Assembly (NCBI GenBank): GCA_049511415.1
Contig: JBEKYC010000006.1
Span: forward strand, 186,001-250,000
Length of the DNA: 64,000 nucleotides
Origin: Bog-159 sp049511415
GTDB lineage: Bacteria > Acidobacteriota > Terriglobia > Bryobacterales > Bryobacteraceae
Direction: 5' to 3'
A program made the position numbers and the translations under genes. Below, one piece after another: positions 50,514 through 59,086 of the stretch. Each line of letters starts with the position of its first letter. Position 1 is the first letter of the stretch. The notes below the pieces were generated by a model. The model had not been told where the DNA came from. It saw only the letters and a program-made list of their open reading frames with translations, and ran no database searches.

Positions 50514-50537
50514 GTTTCGGCCCATTCGAGCCGAAAC
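50514..50537. other. inverted repeat upstream of the AraC gene
   Basis: GTTTCGGC (50514-50521) and GCCGAAAC (50530-50537) are perfect 8-base arms with an 8-base centre, in the 174-bp gap between the divergent TIGR03437 and AraC genes. It could be a regulator binding site or a hairpin in the leader of the minus-strand gene. Confidence 0.4.
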
Positions 50538-50548
50538 GCACAAACTGG

Positions 50549-50590
50549 TTGAAAGCGGCCACTTTAGCGCGTTATATCGCGTTATATACT
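50549..50590 (+). promoter_or_regulatory. promoter of the AraC gene with direct repeats
   Basis: -35 TTGAAA (50549-50554), a 17-bp spacer and -10 TTATAT (50572-50577). The 10-mer CGCGTTATAT is repeated head to tail at 50568-50577 and 50578-50587, so the -10 lies in one copy. A second possible -10, TATACT, is at 50585-50590. The direct repeat may be an operator for the AraC protein itself. Confidence 0.5.
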
Positions 50591-50604
50591 GTGAGTACCA
50601 AGCC

Positions 50605-51426
50605 ATGCAGCCGCTGCACTACCGACCCGGCCCGCCGCTCGACGGTTTCATCGAGATGCTCTGGCTTTGGGAAGGCTGCCGGCGGCCGCATACGCTCGAG
50701 CGCATCCTTCCCGATGGCTCGATGCAAATCATCCTCAACCTGATCGACGACCACATTCCCCTGTATGACCGGAACACCGGCCAGCCCTGCGGTGGTTCCC
50801 GCGGCGTCTTGCTCTGCGGCCCCCGGTCGGAGTTCTCCGTGATCGATACCGCCACCCAGCTTTCGGTCTTCGGTTTCCATTTTAAGCCCGGCGGCATGCT
50901 GCCTTTTCTGCGTCAGCCCCTCGACGAACTGCATGACCGGGAGTTCGGCCTGGACTGCTTGTGGGGCAGCTTGGCGGGTGAACTGCGCGAACGGGTCCTT
51001 TCGGCCCCCACTGCCGCCGGCAAGTTCGCGGCAGCGGAGAACTACCTGCTGCAGCGCGCGGTGCGCGACTTCGCCCGGCACCCCGCCGTAGACTTCGCCC
51101 TGCGCCAGTTGTCCAAATCGCCCGGCCGGCCGCTGGCATCGCTCGCCGACACTGTCGGACTGAGTTCCCGGCGTTTCATCGAGCTGTTCCGGCACGAAGT
51201 CGGCATGCCGCCCAAAGTTTTCGCGCGTGTCCGCCGCTTTCAGTGCGCCGTGCGGACTATCGGTGCGAACCGCCAAACCCTCGACTGGGCGGACTTGGCG
51301 GCGGGCTGCGGATACTACGATCAAGCCCACTTCATCCACGATTTTCGCGCCTTTGCGGGCCTCACGCCCTCCGCGTATCTCGCGGCCCGGACCGAGCATT
51401 TGAATCACGTGCCCTTGGAACCGTAG
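50605..51426 (+). CDS. AraC-family transcriptional regulator
   Basis: 273 residues. The N-terminal part (~1-110) is a DUF6597-like domain: MQPLHYRPGPPLDGFIEMLW, LERILPDGSMQIILNL and SVFGFHFKPGGM. The C-terminal AraC double helix-turn-helix covers ~165-268: SLADTVGLSSRRFIELFRHE, VGMPPKVFARVRRFQ, LAAGCGYYDQAHFIHDFRAF and GLTPSAYL. Known for the type: binds direct repeats and activates nearby genes. A direct repeat sits in its own promoter. The VOC protein 50 bp downstream is a candidate target, and this AraC type often accompanies VOC or glyoxalase-like genes. Confidence 0.9.
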   Translation: MQPLHYRPGPPLDGFIEMLWLWEGCRRPHTLERILPDGSMQIILNLIDDHIPLYDRNTGQPCGGSRGVLLCGPRSEFSVIDTATQLSVFGFHFKPGGMLPFLRQPLDELHDREFGLDCLWGSLAGELRERVLSAPTAAGKFAAAENYLLQRAVRDFARHPAVDFALRQLSKSPGRPLASLADTVGLSSRRFIELFRHEVGMPPKVFARVRRFQCAVRTIGANRQTLDWADLAAGCGYYDQAHFIHDFRAFAGLTPSAYLAARTEHLNHVPLEP

Positions 51427-51442
51427 GTCAATTCTTTACAAT
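51415..51442 (+). promoter_or_regulatory. possible promoter of the VOC gene
   Basis: -35 TTGGAA (51415-51420), a 16-bp spacer and -10 TACAAT (51437-51442). The -35 overlaps the end of the AraC coding region. The start would be near 51449. Confidence 0.4.
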
Positions 51443-51475
51443 ACAGGCCACACCGCTCCGGTCCAAAATAGTCAC

Positions 51476-51916
51476 ATGAGCCAAATCCATTACATCCCAG
51501 AGGGTTTTCCGGCCGTCATCCCGTACTTCGTGGTGCCCGACGGTCAGGCATTCGCCAGCTTCTTGCGGCGTGTATTCGATGCCCAGGAAGGTTTCGTTTC
51601 CAAGACGCCCGAAGGCGCCATCATGCATGCCGAAATGCGCATCAGCGGAGCCGTCATCGAGTTCGGGCAGGCCAACAGCCAGGCGCCCGCCATGCGCCTG
51701 AACACGCACGTCTACGTGCCGGATACGGATACGGCATACCAGCGCGCCCTGGATGCCGGCGCGAAGTCCGTGCGTGTGCCTAAAGACGAATTCTACGGTG
51801 ACCGCACCGCCGGCGTCGAAGATCCCGCCGGCAACATTTGGTGGATCGCCACCCGCGTCGAAAAGGTTTCACCCGAAGAACTGGCTCGCCGCGCCGCCAC
51901 CCAAGCCACGCATTAG
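51476..51916 (+). CDS. VOC-superfamily (PhnB/glyoxalase-like) protein
   Basis: 146 residues. IPYFVVPDGQAFASFLRRVF and DAQEGFVSKTPEGAIMHAEM form the first beta-alpha-beta-beta-beta unit; RLNTHVYVPDTDTAYQRALD, RVPKDEFYGDRTAGVEDPAG and NIWWIATR form the second. The layout is the PhnB/YdhR-like group of the VOC superfamily. His51 and the DPAGN Asp/Asn region are typical, but the substrate cannot be named; members include fosfomycin- and glyoxal-handling enzymes as well as non-catalytic binders. It follows the AraC gene and probably answers to it. Confidence 0.85.
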   Translation: MSQIHYIPEGFPAVIPYFVVPDGQAFASFLRRVFDAQEGFVSKTPEGAIMHAEMRISGAVIEFGQANSQAPAMRLNTHVYVPDTDTAYQRALDAGAKSVRVPKDEFYGDRTAGVEDPAGNIWWIATRVEKVSPEELARRAATQATH

Positions 51917-51970
51917 CTCGCTGGCGCGTGCCGGCTTCGTCTTTTCCAGCACCGGCCGCGTCTATCCAGC

Positions 51971-53281
51971 TTGGGAACCAATCTCACGCCGGGATTCCGC
52001 CGATTGCTCGCCTTCGGCACGGGCGCGGGCATCCAGATCTGCGGTCCGGATCTCGAAGTCGCCGTGGCGCGCGTGCGCCCCACCGGCATCCAGGTACTGG
52101 GACGCATCAGTATTCCTCGCTTCCGGGAGCGCCCCGCCGCGCAATGGGGCGCCGAATACTCCGCTCTGCTGGCCGGCCTCGGCATGCCGCATCTGAGCGC
52201 CGCCATTCTGCTCCCCCGCCCCGAAGTGATCGTGCGCCAGCTAGTCCTGCGCGGGGTGGAATCCAAGGACCTGGAATCGGCCATTTCGTTTCAGTTGGAC
52301 GGCATCAATCCCTACGGCGACCAGGAGGTCCTGTTCGGCTGGCAAGCGCTCGCCGAAGGCGCCGTCCTGGTGGGAATCGTCCGCCGGGATCTCGTGGATC
52401 GTTACCAGGAACTGTTTACTGAAGCCGGCATTGTCACCGGATCATTCACGTTCACCGCCGCCGCCATTCACGGCGCGATCCGTTTGGCCGGTTCCGCGCC
52501 GCGGGACTTTATAGCACTAAGCGGCGCCGACGGCTCGGCCGTGGAGATCTACGGCGAAAGCCAATCCCGCCCCGTATTTTCGGCCGCCTTCGAACCGCCC
52601 GCCGGACGCGCCGCGGGCTTGGCTGCCGCCGAGTTGCGCCTGGATCCCTCGACCCTGCCCGTAGGCCTGGAATCTCTGCTGCCCGCGCCGCGCGTCAATC
52701 CGGTGAGCAACGACCTGTCGCGCAATCCCCTGCCCTATGCCGCGGCACTCTCCGCCGCCTGTCCCCGTCTGGCCCCCGCAGCCAACCTGTTACCTCCCGA
52801 CCAACGCGCCGGCGCTTCGCGAGCGATTTTCATTCCCACCGCGGTGGCCGCCGCCCTGCTGCTCCTCGTGCTCGGCGCCACGCTGGCCTGGCCGCGCTAC
52901 GACCGCACCCGTTACTTGAAACAACTGGACGCCGAAATTACGTCCCTCCGGCCGCAGGCAATCCGCGCCGCCACCCTCGATCGCCAGATTCAGCATACCC
53001 GCGAGAATGCCCGCCTGCTCGAAGAATTCCGCGCGCGGACGCGTGCCGACCTGGACGCCATCGTCGAACTAAGCCGCGTTCTGCCGCCACCCACGTGGGC
53101 CAGCACGGTCGATCTTTCCCGCGACGCCGCAGTCATCACCGGTGAAGCCGAACAGGCCGCTCCCTTGCTCAAAATGCTGGACGCTTCACCCCTGTTCCAC
53201 AACTCGGAATTCAACGGAATCAGTAAGGTGCAGAACACCGAGAGCTTCCGCCTGCGCACGTTACGGAGGCCGCGGCCGTGA
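51971..53281 (+). CDS. PilM-PilN-type fusion protein (GspL-like)
   Basis: 436 residues. The first ~265 residues are a degenerate actin-like (PilM/GspL cytoplasmic) domain, with FGTGAGIQICGPDLEVAVAR, HLSAAILLPRPEVIVRQLVL and RGVESKDLESAISFQLDGIN. One transmembrane helix follows at ~284-308 (IPTAVAAALLLLVLGATLAW), then a coiled coil and a ferredoxin-like PilN domain (LSRVLPPPTWASTVDLSRD). In type IV pilus systems PilM and PilN are usually separate proteins that bind through the PilN N-terminus; here they are one chain, as in GspL. The TTG at 51971 is the first possible start after the preceding stop. First gene of a five-gene operon ending with the secretin. Confidence 0.82.
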   Translation: MGTNLTPGFRRLLAFGTGAGIQICGPDLEVAVARVRPTGIQVLGRISIPRFRERPAAQWGAEYSALLAGLGMPHLSAAILLPRPEVIVRQLVLRGVESKDLESAISFQLDGINPYGDQEVLFGWQALAEGAVLVGIVRRDLVDRYQELFTEAGIVTGSFTFTAAAIHGAIRLAGSAPRDFIALSGADGSAVEIYGESQSRPVFSAAFEPPAGRAAGLAAAELRLDPSTLPVGLESLLPAPRVNPVSNDLSRNPLPYAAALSAACPRLAPAANLLPPDQRAGASRAIFIPTAVAAALLLLVLGATLAWPRYDRTRYLKQLDAEITSLRPQAIRAATLDRQIQHTRENARLLEEFRARTRADLDAIVELSRVLPPPTWASTVDLSRDAAVITGEAEQAAPLLKMLDASPLFHNSEFNGISKVQNTESFRLRTLRRPRP

Positions 53282-53865
53282 CCACCGGCGCCTTGGACCG
53301 CCGTAGCGCGCTGATGCTGGTGGCCGGTGTCGCAGTCGTCTTGGTGCTCCGGTTCGTGGTGTTGTCGGGCAACCAGCCGGCCGTCGTGGCCGCCACCGAT
53401 TCCGTCCCCCTCGCCGAAAGGCGGTTGGCTAAACTCCGCGAAACCGCGGCCACCGTGCCCAGCAAAGAGAAGTCCGCCCAGCAGGCAGCCGCCGAGTTGG
53501 CGCTGCGCGAGAAAGGCATGATCCGCTCGGACACCGCCGCCCAGGCACAGGCCCAGTTGCTCGAAATCATCCGCCGCGCCGGCAAGGACGAAGGCATCGA
53601 CGTGCGCGGCGCCGAGGAAATGAAGGTGCGCCCCCTGGCCGATGACTACGGCGAGGTGGTCGTCGGCGTGGCCTTCAACTGCCGCATCGACCAGTTTGTG
53701 AACTTCATGGCCGACCTCGCCAACCGCCCCGAACTGCTGGCCACCAATGCCATTCGCGTTTCCGCCGGCAATCCCAAAGACAAAACGGTTGCCGTGCGGT
53801 TGGAACTCTCCGGCGTCGTTCCTCGCAAGCTCGTGCCTGAGAAGAAAGGTCCGGCCGCCCTGTGA
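53278..53865 (+). CDS. PilO/GspM-like inner-membrane platform protein
   Basis: 195 residues with one N-terminal transmembrane helix (~11-30, ALMLVAGVAVVLVLRFVVLS), a periplasmic coiled coil (~45-95) and a ferredoxin-like domain (~95-185: AQAQLLEIIRRAGKDEGIDV, VAFNCRIDQFVNFMADLANR, VAVRLELSGVV). The pattern matches GspM subtype b and PilO, partners of PilN/GspL in the inner-membrane platform. It begins with GTG overlapping the stop of the fusion gene by GTGA, so translation is coupled. It supports placing the fused gene upstream in the PilM/N position. Confidence 0.82.
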   Translation: MTTGALDRRSALMLVAGVAVVLVLRFVVLSGNQPAVVAATDSVPLAERRLAKLRETAATVPSKEKSAQQAAAELALREKGMIRSDTAAQAQAQLLEIIRRAGKDEGIDVRGAEEMKVRPLADDYGEVVVGVAFNCRIDQFVNFMADLANRPELLATNAIRVSAGNPKDKTVAVRLELSGVVPRKLVPEKKGPAAL

Positions 53866-54602
53866 AACGCAAACTGCTGCTTGCCAACCTGGCGCTGCTG
53901 ACCTTAAGCATCGCGGCCGCCTTGCACTTGCGGCGCGACTGGCTCGACGCCGACGCCCGCGAGCAGGCCATTCTGCGGCAGCGCATCAAGGCCCTTCCCG
54001 CACCGCCCTTGCTTGCGCTGCATGCGGCCGATTCGCTGCGGGCCGCCAGCTACTTCGATATCGCTCAGAAGATGCTCTTTTCGAAGGACCGCAATCCGAC
54101 CGTAATCATCGAACCGCCGGCGCCGCCGCCACCCAAGCCGATGCCCGCTCTGCCCCTGTTTCATGGCCTCCTGGATCTGGGTGACGGCCCCATGGCCATC
54201 ATGAGCGAGAATGCCAAGGCCCCGCATCGCGATTACCAGCCCGGCGACCAGGTCGGAGCATTCAAGCTGGTTGCGGTCTCCAACGACGCCATCGTGTTGG
54301 AGTGGGAAGGTCACACCATAACGAAGAATCCCGAAGAAATGTTGGATCGCGGGACGCCGCCGCCGACGGCTCCCGCGAGTCCCGTCGCGTCGGCCGCGGC
54401 CGCGCCGGCTCCAGCCCCCAAGATTACCCCGCCCGAAAAGCCCGGGCCTGGGTTGGATCTCGGCCGCGGCGTAAAGGCCTGCCAGCCGGGCGATACCTCC
54501 GCCGAAGGCGCCGTCGTGGATGGCATGCGCAAAGTAGTCAAGCCCAGTCCGTTCGGCGCTAAGTGCTATTGGGAGCCTGTCGGTGGTTCCGCCACAAATT
54601 GA
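53862..54602 (+). CDS. PilP/GspC-like periplasmic connector
   Basis: 246 residues: one N-terminal transmembrane helix (~5-22), a Pro-rich linker (~85-100), a small beta domain of the GspC homology-region/PilP type (~100-165: PLFHGLLDLGDGPMAIMSEN, YQPGDQVGAFKLVAVSNDAI, VLEWEGHTI), then a second Pro/Ala linker and a C-terminal segment with two Cys residues (ACQPGD, AKCYWEP) that may form a disulfide. Known for the family: it links the inner platform to the secretin. Here the secretin lies two genes downstream. It starts with GTG overlapping the previous stop. Confidence 0.8.
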   Translation: MKRKLLLANLALLTLSIAAALHLRRDWLDADAREQAILRQRIKALPAPPLLALHAADSLRAASYFDIAQKMLFSKDRNPTVIIEPPAPPPPKPMPALPLFHGLLDLGDGPMAIMSENAKAPHRDYQPGDQVGAFKLVAVSNDAIVLEWEGHTITKNPEEMLDRGTPPPTAPASPVASAAAAPAPAPKITPPEKPGPGLDLGRGVKACQPGDTSAEGAVVDGMRKVVKPSPFGAKCYWEPVGGSATN

Positions 54603-54621
54603 TTTCAAGGAGTCGTTTCTC

Positions 54622-55080
54622 ATGCATATCTCGTATCGGAAATCTTGCTTTTTAGCCGGCGCCCTTGCGCTATCCACGTGCCTGATGGCGCAAGACACCG
54701 CCAAAACCTCCCCGCCTCCCGCGGCCAAGACAACCAAGCCCGCGCCATCTCGCCTCGTGCTTCCCAAGGATGCCGTGGAGACTTCGCCCGGCCTCTACCG
54801 CTGGACCGACAAGGACGGCAAAGTCTGGACCTACCGCCGATCCCCGTTCGGCGTATCGCGCTGGCCGGCCGCGTCCGACTCCGCCTACAACAAACAGGAG
54901 GCCCCGGAGGACCGCGTAAAAGCCGCGGAACAGGGTGACTCGATCCGCTTCGAACAAAGCACCCCCTTCGGCAAACGCGCCTGGGTCCGCAAAAAGTCCG
55001 AACTCACCGAAACGGAAAAGGCAATCTGGGAGCGCCAACAGAAGAGCGTCGCGGCCACCCGCCCGGCGGGAAAGGAGTAG
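54622..55080 (+). CDS. small exported protein within the pilus/secretion operon
   Basis: 152 residues. The signal peptide carries LSTC with Cys20, so it could be a lipoprotein, although Thr before the Cys is unusual; cleavage after LMAQ by signal peptidase I is the alternative. The mature part has a Pro/Lys-rich start and PGLYRWTDKDGKVWTYRRSP, which resembles a short DUF4124-like unit (YRWTDxxG). The rest is charged and probably helical. AAGGAG lies before the ATG. It sits between the PilP/GspC-like and secretin genes, where a pilotin or secretin accessory would be expected. No known pilotin fold was recognised. Confidence 0.7.
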   Translation: MHISYRKSCFLAGALALSTCLMAQDTAKTSPPPAAKTTKPAPSRLVLPKDAVETSPGLYRWTDKDGKVWTYRRSPFGVSRWPAASDSAYNKQEAPEDRVKAAEQGDSIRFEQSTPFGKRAWVRKKSELTETEKAIWERQQKSVAATRPAGKE

Positions 55081-55083
55081 CGC

Positions 55084-57348
55084 GTGCGTTCCGGCACGTT
55101 CCTAGCGGCGGTGACGGTAGCGGCTTTCTGGCTAACCTGGGTAGCGCCCGCCCAGCAGACCTTATCGCCCCCGCCATCCACCCGCCCACAAACCAGTCCA
55201 CCCTCTCCGCCCGCCGACGCTCCCCAAACCGGTCCCCGCCGCGCGGCCCTCGGCGATACCGGCGGCTTCATGTTGGAGAATGTCTCGCTATCCGAGTTCA
55301 TCGACATCATGGCCCGCCGCCTGAAAATCAACTACATCGTGGATCCGCATTTTAAGAACGGCAGCGTCACCATCCACACCTATGGCGAAGTGAAGTCCAC
55401 CGACCTGATGTCGCTGCTCGAAACCGTCCTCCGTGTCAACGGCGCGGCCTTCGTCAAAGTGGGCGATCTCTACCGCGTAGTGCCCATGGAAAAAGTGTCG
55501 CAGATGCCTTTACCGCCAGTGGTCAATGGGAGGGAGTTCCCGGACGACGAGCGCATGTCGCTGAACTTGATCTTCCTGAAATATGCCACTGCCGCCGAAG
55601 TCCTGAAGCTGATTCAGCCCTTCCTCGGCGAGGGCGCCGCCGTGGCTACCTACGATCCCGCCAATCTGTTGATCCTGCAGGATAACAATCGCAACATGAA
55701 ACGCGCCATGGATCTGCTCGCGCTATTCGATAGCGATTCGTTCGTGAACCAGCGCGTGCGCTTATACGACGTCACCAACGGCCGGCCCACCGAACTGGCC
55801 AAACAATTGGAGTCGATTTTCAAGGCCTTCTCGCTCACGGACAAGAATACGGTCGTGAAGTTCGTGCCCATCGATCGCATCAACACCATCATCGCGGTGG
55901 CCGGCAATCCCGGTGTCTTTGACGAAATCAACACCTGGCTCAAGAAACTGGATGTCCCCGTAAAAGCGCCCGCCGGCGCTCTCGATAACTACGTCTACCG
56001 CTTGAAATACGGCCGCGCCGAAACCATGGCCATGGCGCTGATGGCTTTATATAGCGGGAACCCCATGGCTTTGATGCAGTTGAGCATGATGAATAGCAAC
56101 AGCGTCAACATGGGTGTGGGCTTTGTCGGTACTCCGTCCCTGGGTGGCATGTCTGGCGGCATGGGCGGCTACGGCAGCGGTTATGGCGGTGGTTTCGGTG
56201 GCATGGGCGGCTATGGCGGGACCAGCGGATTTGGCGGCATGGGCAGCTACGGCGCCATGGGCGGCTACGGTGGGAGCATGGGCGGCTACGGCGGCTATGG
56301 CAACGCCTATCGCCAGTCTCCCGCCACCATGGCCGCCAGCCCGTTCGCAACCAATCCCGCCCAGCCCGGCAGCCCCGACCAGACCGGTAACTATCTGGGC
56401 ACGGGAACCGATACCGGCACAGGCCCCCGCATGCCGCACATCATCCCGAATCCCTTCGACAATACCTTGCTGGTCCAGTGTACCCCCGAAGAATGGGAAC
56501 AGATCTCGCGGCTGGTGGCCCAATTGGATGTTCCCCCCCGGCAGATCCTGGTGGAAGCCAAGATCCTCGAAGTGCAATTGTCCGGTGACCTCGCGTATGG
56601 CGTGGAAGCCTACCTGCAGTCAAAAGGCACCGCCGTGCCCAGCGGTTTTACCGGGCCGACCGCCGGCGGTTTCTTAGGAAGTCTGGCTAGCGGTGGTCTT
56701 GGCCTCACGGGTGGCTTACTGGTCGGCCATAGCCGCGAACTGCTGGCCGCGCTGACCGCCCTCGAAACCACCGGCAAAGTCAAAACCATATCCGAGCCGT
56801 CCCTCATCGCCACCGACAGCATTCCCGCCACCATGAACGTCGGCCAATCCGTGCCGACGCTGAGCTCTTCGGTCGCCTCCGGCGTCGAATCCGGCGGCAA
56901 CACGCTGTTCGCCAACAATATCTCCAACGTCAGCACGGGCGTCACGCTCAATGTCATGGCCCGCGCCAATTCCAGCGGCGTCATCACCATGATGATCAAT
57001 CAGCAGGTCAGTAGTCCGCAAGCGCCTGCCAGTGGCGCCGCCATTCAATCGGACTCCTTCAGCAACCGCAGCTTTCAGACCCAGATCACCGTGCAGGATG
57101 GCGATACTATCGGCATCGGCGGATTCATCCAGGACACCGTCACTGACTCCTCCAGCGGCATTCCTTTCTTGCAGCGTCTTCCCGTCATCGGCGGCATTTT
57201 CGGCAATAAATCCCATAACACCAGCCGCGATGAGCTGATTATATTCTTTACGCCCCACGTGATCTACGACACCACTTCCGTCGCGGAAGCCACCGACGAT
57301 CTAAAGAATCAGTTGAAGCATTTGAAAAAGGAGATGAAGGAGCAATAA
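55084..57348 (+). CDS. gspD: outer-membrane secretin (GspD/PilQ family)
   Basis: 754 residues. A signal peptide is followed by the N0 domain (SLSEFIDIMARRLKINYIVD, ~60-150), N1 (~165-230, SLNLIFLKYATAAEVLKLIQ), N2 (~235-310) and N3 interrupted at ~350-410 by a Gly/Met/Tyr-rich low-complexity insert (MGGYGSGYGGGFGGMGGYGG). The secretin pore domain spans ~455-745: VPPRQILVEAKILEVQLSGD, SEPSLIATDSIPATMNVGQ, IGGFIQDTV, SGIPFLQRLPVIGGIFGNKS, ELIIFFTPHVI. GspD numbering of domains fits better than PilQ because no AMIN domain is present. It starts with GTG 3 bp after the previous stop. Its ring lets pilus or secreted substrates cross the outer membrane. Confidence 0.92.
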   Translation: MRSGTFLAAVTVAAFWLTWVAPAQQTLSPPPSTRPQTSPPSPPADAPQTGPRRAALGDTGGFMLENVSLSEFIDIMARRLKINYIVDPHFKNGSVTIHTYGEVKSTDLMSLLETVLRVNGAAFVKVGDLYRVVPMEKVSQMPLPPVVNGREFPDDERMSLNLIFLKYATAAEVLKLIQPFLGEGAAVATYDPANLLILQDNNRNMKRAMDLLALFDSDSFVNQRVRLYDVTNGRPTELAKQLESIFKAFSLTDKNTVVKFVPIDRINTIIAVAGNPGVFDEINTWLKKLDVPVKAPAGALDNYVYRLKYGRAETMAMALMALYSGNPMALMQLSMMNSNSVNMGVGFVGTPSLGGMSGGMGGYGSGYGGGFGGMGGYGGTSGFGGMGSYGAMGGYGGSMGGYGGYGNAYRQSPATMAASPFATNPAQPGSPDQTGNYLGTGTDTGTGPRMPHIIPNPFDNTLLVQCTPEEWEQISRLVAQLDVPPRQILVEAKILEVQLSGDLAYGVEAYLQSKGTAVPSGFTGPTAGGFLGSLASGGLGLTGGLLVGHSRELLAALTALETTGKVKTISEPSLIATDSIPATMNVGQSVPTLSSSVASGVESGGNTLFANNISNVSTGVTLNVMARANSSGVITMMINQQVSSPQAPASGAAIQSDSFSNRSFQTQITVQDGDTIGIGGFIQDTVTDSSSGIPFLQRLPVIGGIFGNKSHNTSRDELIIFFTPHVIYDTTSVAEATDDLKNQLKHLKKEMKEQ

Positions 57349-57356
57349 ACCGCGTG

Positions 57357-58460
57357 CTAGGCCGACTGCGGGGTCTGAGCCGCCTTAATCCGCCGCAGCG
57401 AGATCAGCGCGTTACGCCTCACCGACGGTTCCGGGTCGTTCATCAGGTAGCGCAGCACCGTAGCATAGCGCTCCTCCCCGGTTTGGCCCATCACCCACGC
57501 CGCCGTGGCGCGGTACGGCGCCTCCGTGCGGCGGGCCATCTGCGCCACGTGCAAAATTACATCCCGGCTCTGTCCCGCCCGATGCAGTCCGATCAGCGCA
57601 TTTCCGGCGACGCGCTGATGCGAATCGCGCAAAGCTCTCCGGAATAGATCACAGTGGTCTTTCGCGGAACTCCAAAGACCCTCGATGAAATTAGCGCGCA
57701 CGCGGCTGTCTTCGTCCCGCATCAGCCGGTGAATCAGATTCCGGGTCGGCACGATTCGCCCCATCATCAGCGCGGCTCGAGACCGCACGCGCGGATTGGG
57801 GCTTCGCAGAAACTGAATCAGGATGGGCGTCAGCCGCCCGCAACTGCCAAGTTGCTCCAGAATTGACAAGCCCCGCTGTAAGACCTCTTCGGTGGCCTGC
57901 TCGTCCACCAGCAGGTTCTTGGCGAAGTGCACGTCGAAGCGCGGCTCGTGCTTCGCCAGGGTTTGCGCCAGAACGACGGAGTCTTCCAAAGCCGCCGCCG
58001 GATCGCATAGTTTTTCCACTGCGCGGACATTGCTTCCGAGCAAGCCCCCCACCAACTGCATGGCCTCGCCGCATGTGCCTGCCGCGTACATCGGCAGTAA
58101 GATCTCCGCCGTTGCCGCGGGCGCCTTGGCAGCCAGTTCGCGAAGGTTTCGGGCGGCTTCGGCCGGGCTTCGGCTATAAAACCCGAGCCAATAGGCGATC
58201 GCCTCGGGCACCGGCTTGGGCACGTCTTCGGCATCGAACTCCTCCACCGGCTCTCGCGGGGCCGAGGGTCGCTTCGCCTGTGGCGCCACCAGCGGCACTG
58301 CCACTGGTCCCAATTCCGTCCGCTCCAGGTCCCGCAGGACCTCCTCCAAGGCACGGGCCACCGCCGTGTCCGGTGCAGGAGTATCTGGAACAGGAGTCTC
58401 CGGCTCCGGATCTGGCCCCGGTGGTTCGGGTTGATCGATCAAGCCCAGCTTAATCAGCAA
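57357..58460 (-). CDS. HEAT-repeat protein
   Basis: 367 residues, soluble. A Pro-rich N-terminus (~10-75; PEPPGPDPEPETPVPDTPAP) precedes alpha-helical repeats from ~100 on: EILLPMYAAGTCGEAMQLVG, NPRVRSRAALMMGRIVPTRN, DSRVRANFIEGLWSSAKD, QRVAGNALIGLHRAGQSRDV, APYRATAAWVMGQTGEERYA, EPSVRRNALISLRRI. This is the HEAT/PBS-lyase type; such proteins act as protein-binding scaffolds. The TTG at 58460 has GAGGAG 6 bases upstream, so it is a real start. It ends 8 bp from the convergent secretin gene. The partner is unknown. Confidence 0.85.
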   Translation of the reverse strand: MLIKLGLIDQPEPPGPDPEPETPVPDTPAPDTAVARALEEVLRDLERTELGPVAVPLVAPQAKRPSAPREPVEEFDAEDVPKPVPEAIAYWLGFYSRSPAEAARNLRELAAKAPAATAEILLPMYAAGTCGEAMQLVGGLLGSNVRAVEKLCDPAAALEDSVVLAQTLAKHEPRFDVHFAKNLLVDEQATEEVLQRGLSILEQLGSCGRLTPILIQFLRSPNPRVRSRAALMMGRIVPTRNLIHRLMRDEDSRVRANFIEGLWSSAKDHCDLFRRALRDSHQRVAGNALIGLHRAGQSRDVILHVAQMARRTEAPYRATAAWVMGQTGEERYATVLRYLMNDPEPSVRRNALISLRRIKAAQTPQSA

Positions 58461-58549
58461 CGCATACTCCTCGCCCTACTCACTCCTCTTAATCGGCGGA
58501 ACCCCTAGACCAGTGTAGGGCCAGTTCGGGTCAGTTATGCGGTTCGTGT

Positions 58550-59020
58550 CTAATACGCTACCCGTCCGGGCTGCGCCTGCCACTCCGCGAACGCCCGCTG
58601 CGCCTGCGGGCTCGGCAACCGAACCGTGGGAATCCGCCGCTCGCCGATCGGGGCCTGCAGTTCGTCATAGATCAGGCTGTCGTCGAAACCCGCCGCCGCG
58701 GCATCCTCTCGCGTGGCTGCGAAATAGACATGCTCCGCCCGCGCCCAGTAAATCGCCCCCAGGCACATCGGACACGGCTCGCAACTGGCATAAATGTCGC
58801 ACCCCGTAAGCTGGAAGCTGCCCAGCGCCTGGCACGCCGCGCGAATCGCCACGATCTCGGCGTGCGCCGTTGGGTCGTTGCAAGCGGTCACCTGGTTGAC
58901 GCCCGTGGCGATCACCGCATCCGCGCGTACTACCTGCGCCGCGAACGGTCCGCCGCGCCCGCTTCGCGCATTCTCGACCGCCAGTTCCATCACGCGCGCC
59001 ATGTGGTCGTCCGTCGTCAC
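58550..59020 (-). CDS. guaD: guanine deaminase (CDA-fold)
   Basis: 156 residues, the full length of Bacillus-type GuaD. Zinc site: His53-Ala-Glu55 (NDPTAHAEIVAIRAACQALG) with Cys83 and Cys86 in ASCEPCPMCLGAIYWAR. Glu55 is the proton shuttle. The YASCEPCPMCLGAIYWAR and ALGSFQL segments and the C-terminal FDDSLIYDEL favour guanine deaminase over TadA. It converts guanine to xanthine in purine salvage or catabolism. A GTG at 59020 starts it; the ATG at 59002 is possible. It lies 89 bp upstream of the HEAT gene in the same direction and could be co-transcribed. Confidence 0.85.
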   Translation of the reverse strand: MTTDDHMARVMELAVENARSGRGGPFAAQVVRADAVIATGVNQVTACNDPTAHAEIVAIRAACQALGSFQLTGCDIYASCEPCPMCLGAIYWARAEHVYFAATREDAAAAGFDDSLIYDELQAPIGERRIPTVRLPSPQAQRAFAEWQAQPGRVAY

Positions 59021-59055
59021 ATTCGTATCCTACCAACATCGGCCTCCGTAGAGCC

Positions 59056-59064
59056 TGCTAGACT
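59056..59064 (+). promoter_or_regulatory. possible extended -10 of the GAF kinase gene
   Basis: TGCTAGACT fits an extended -10 (TGn plus TAGACT). It lies 22 bases before the ATG at 59087, so the leader would be about 16 bases. The ribosome-binding site is weak. Confidence 0.3.
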
Positions 59065-59086
59065 GTAAGCACAATCACTTAGGGCT

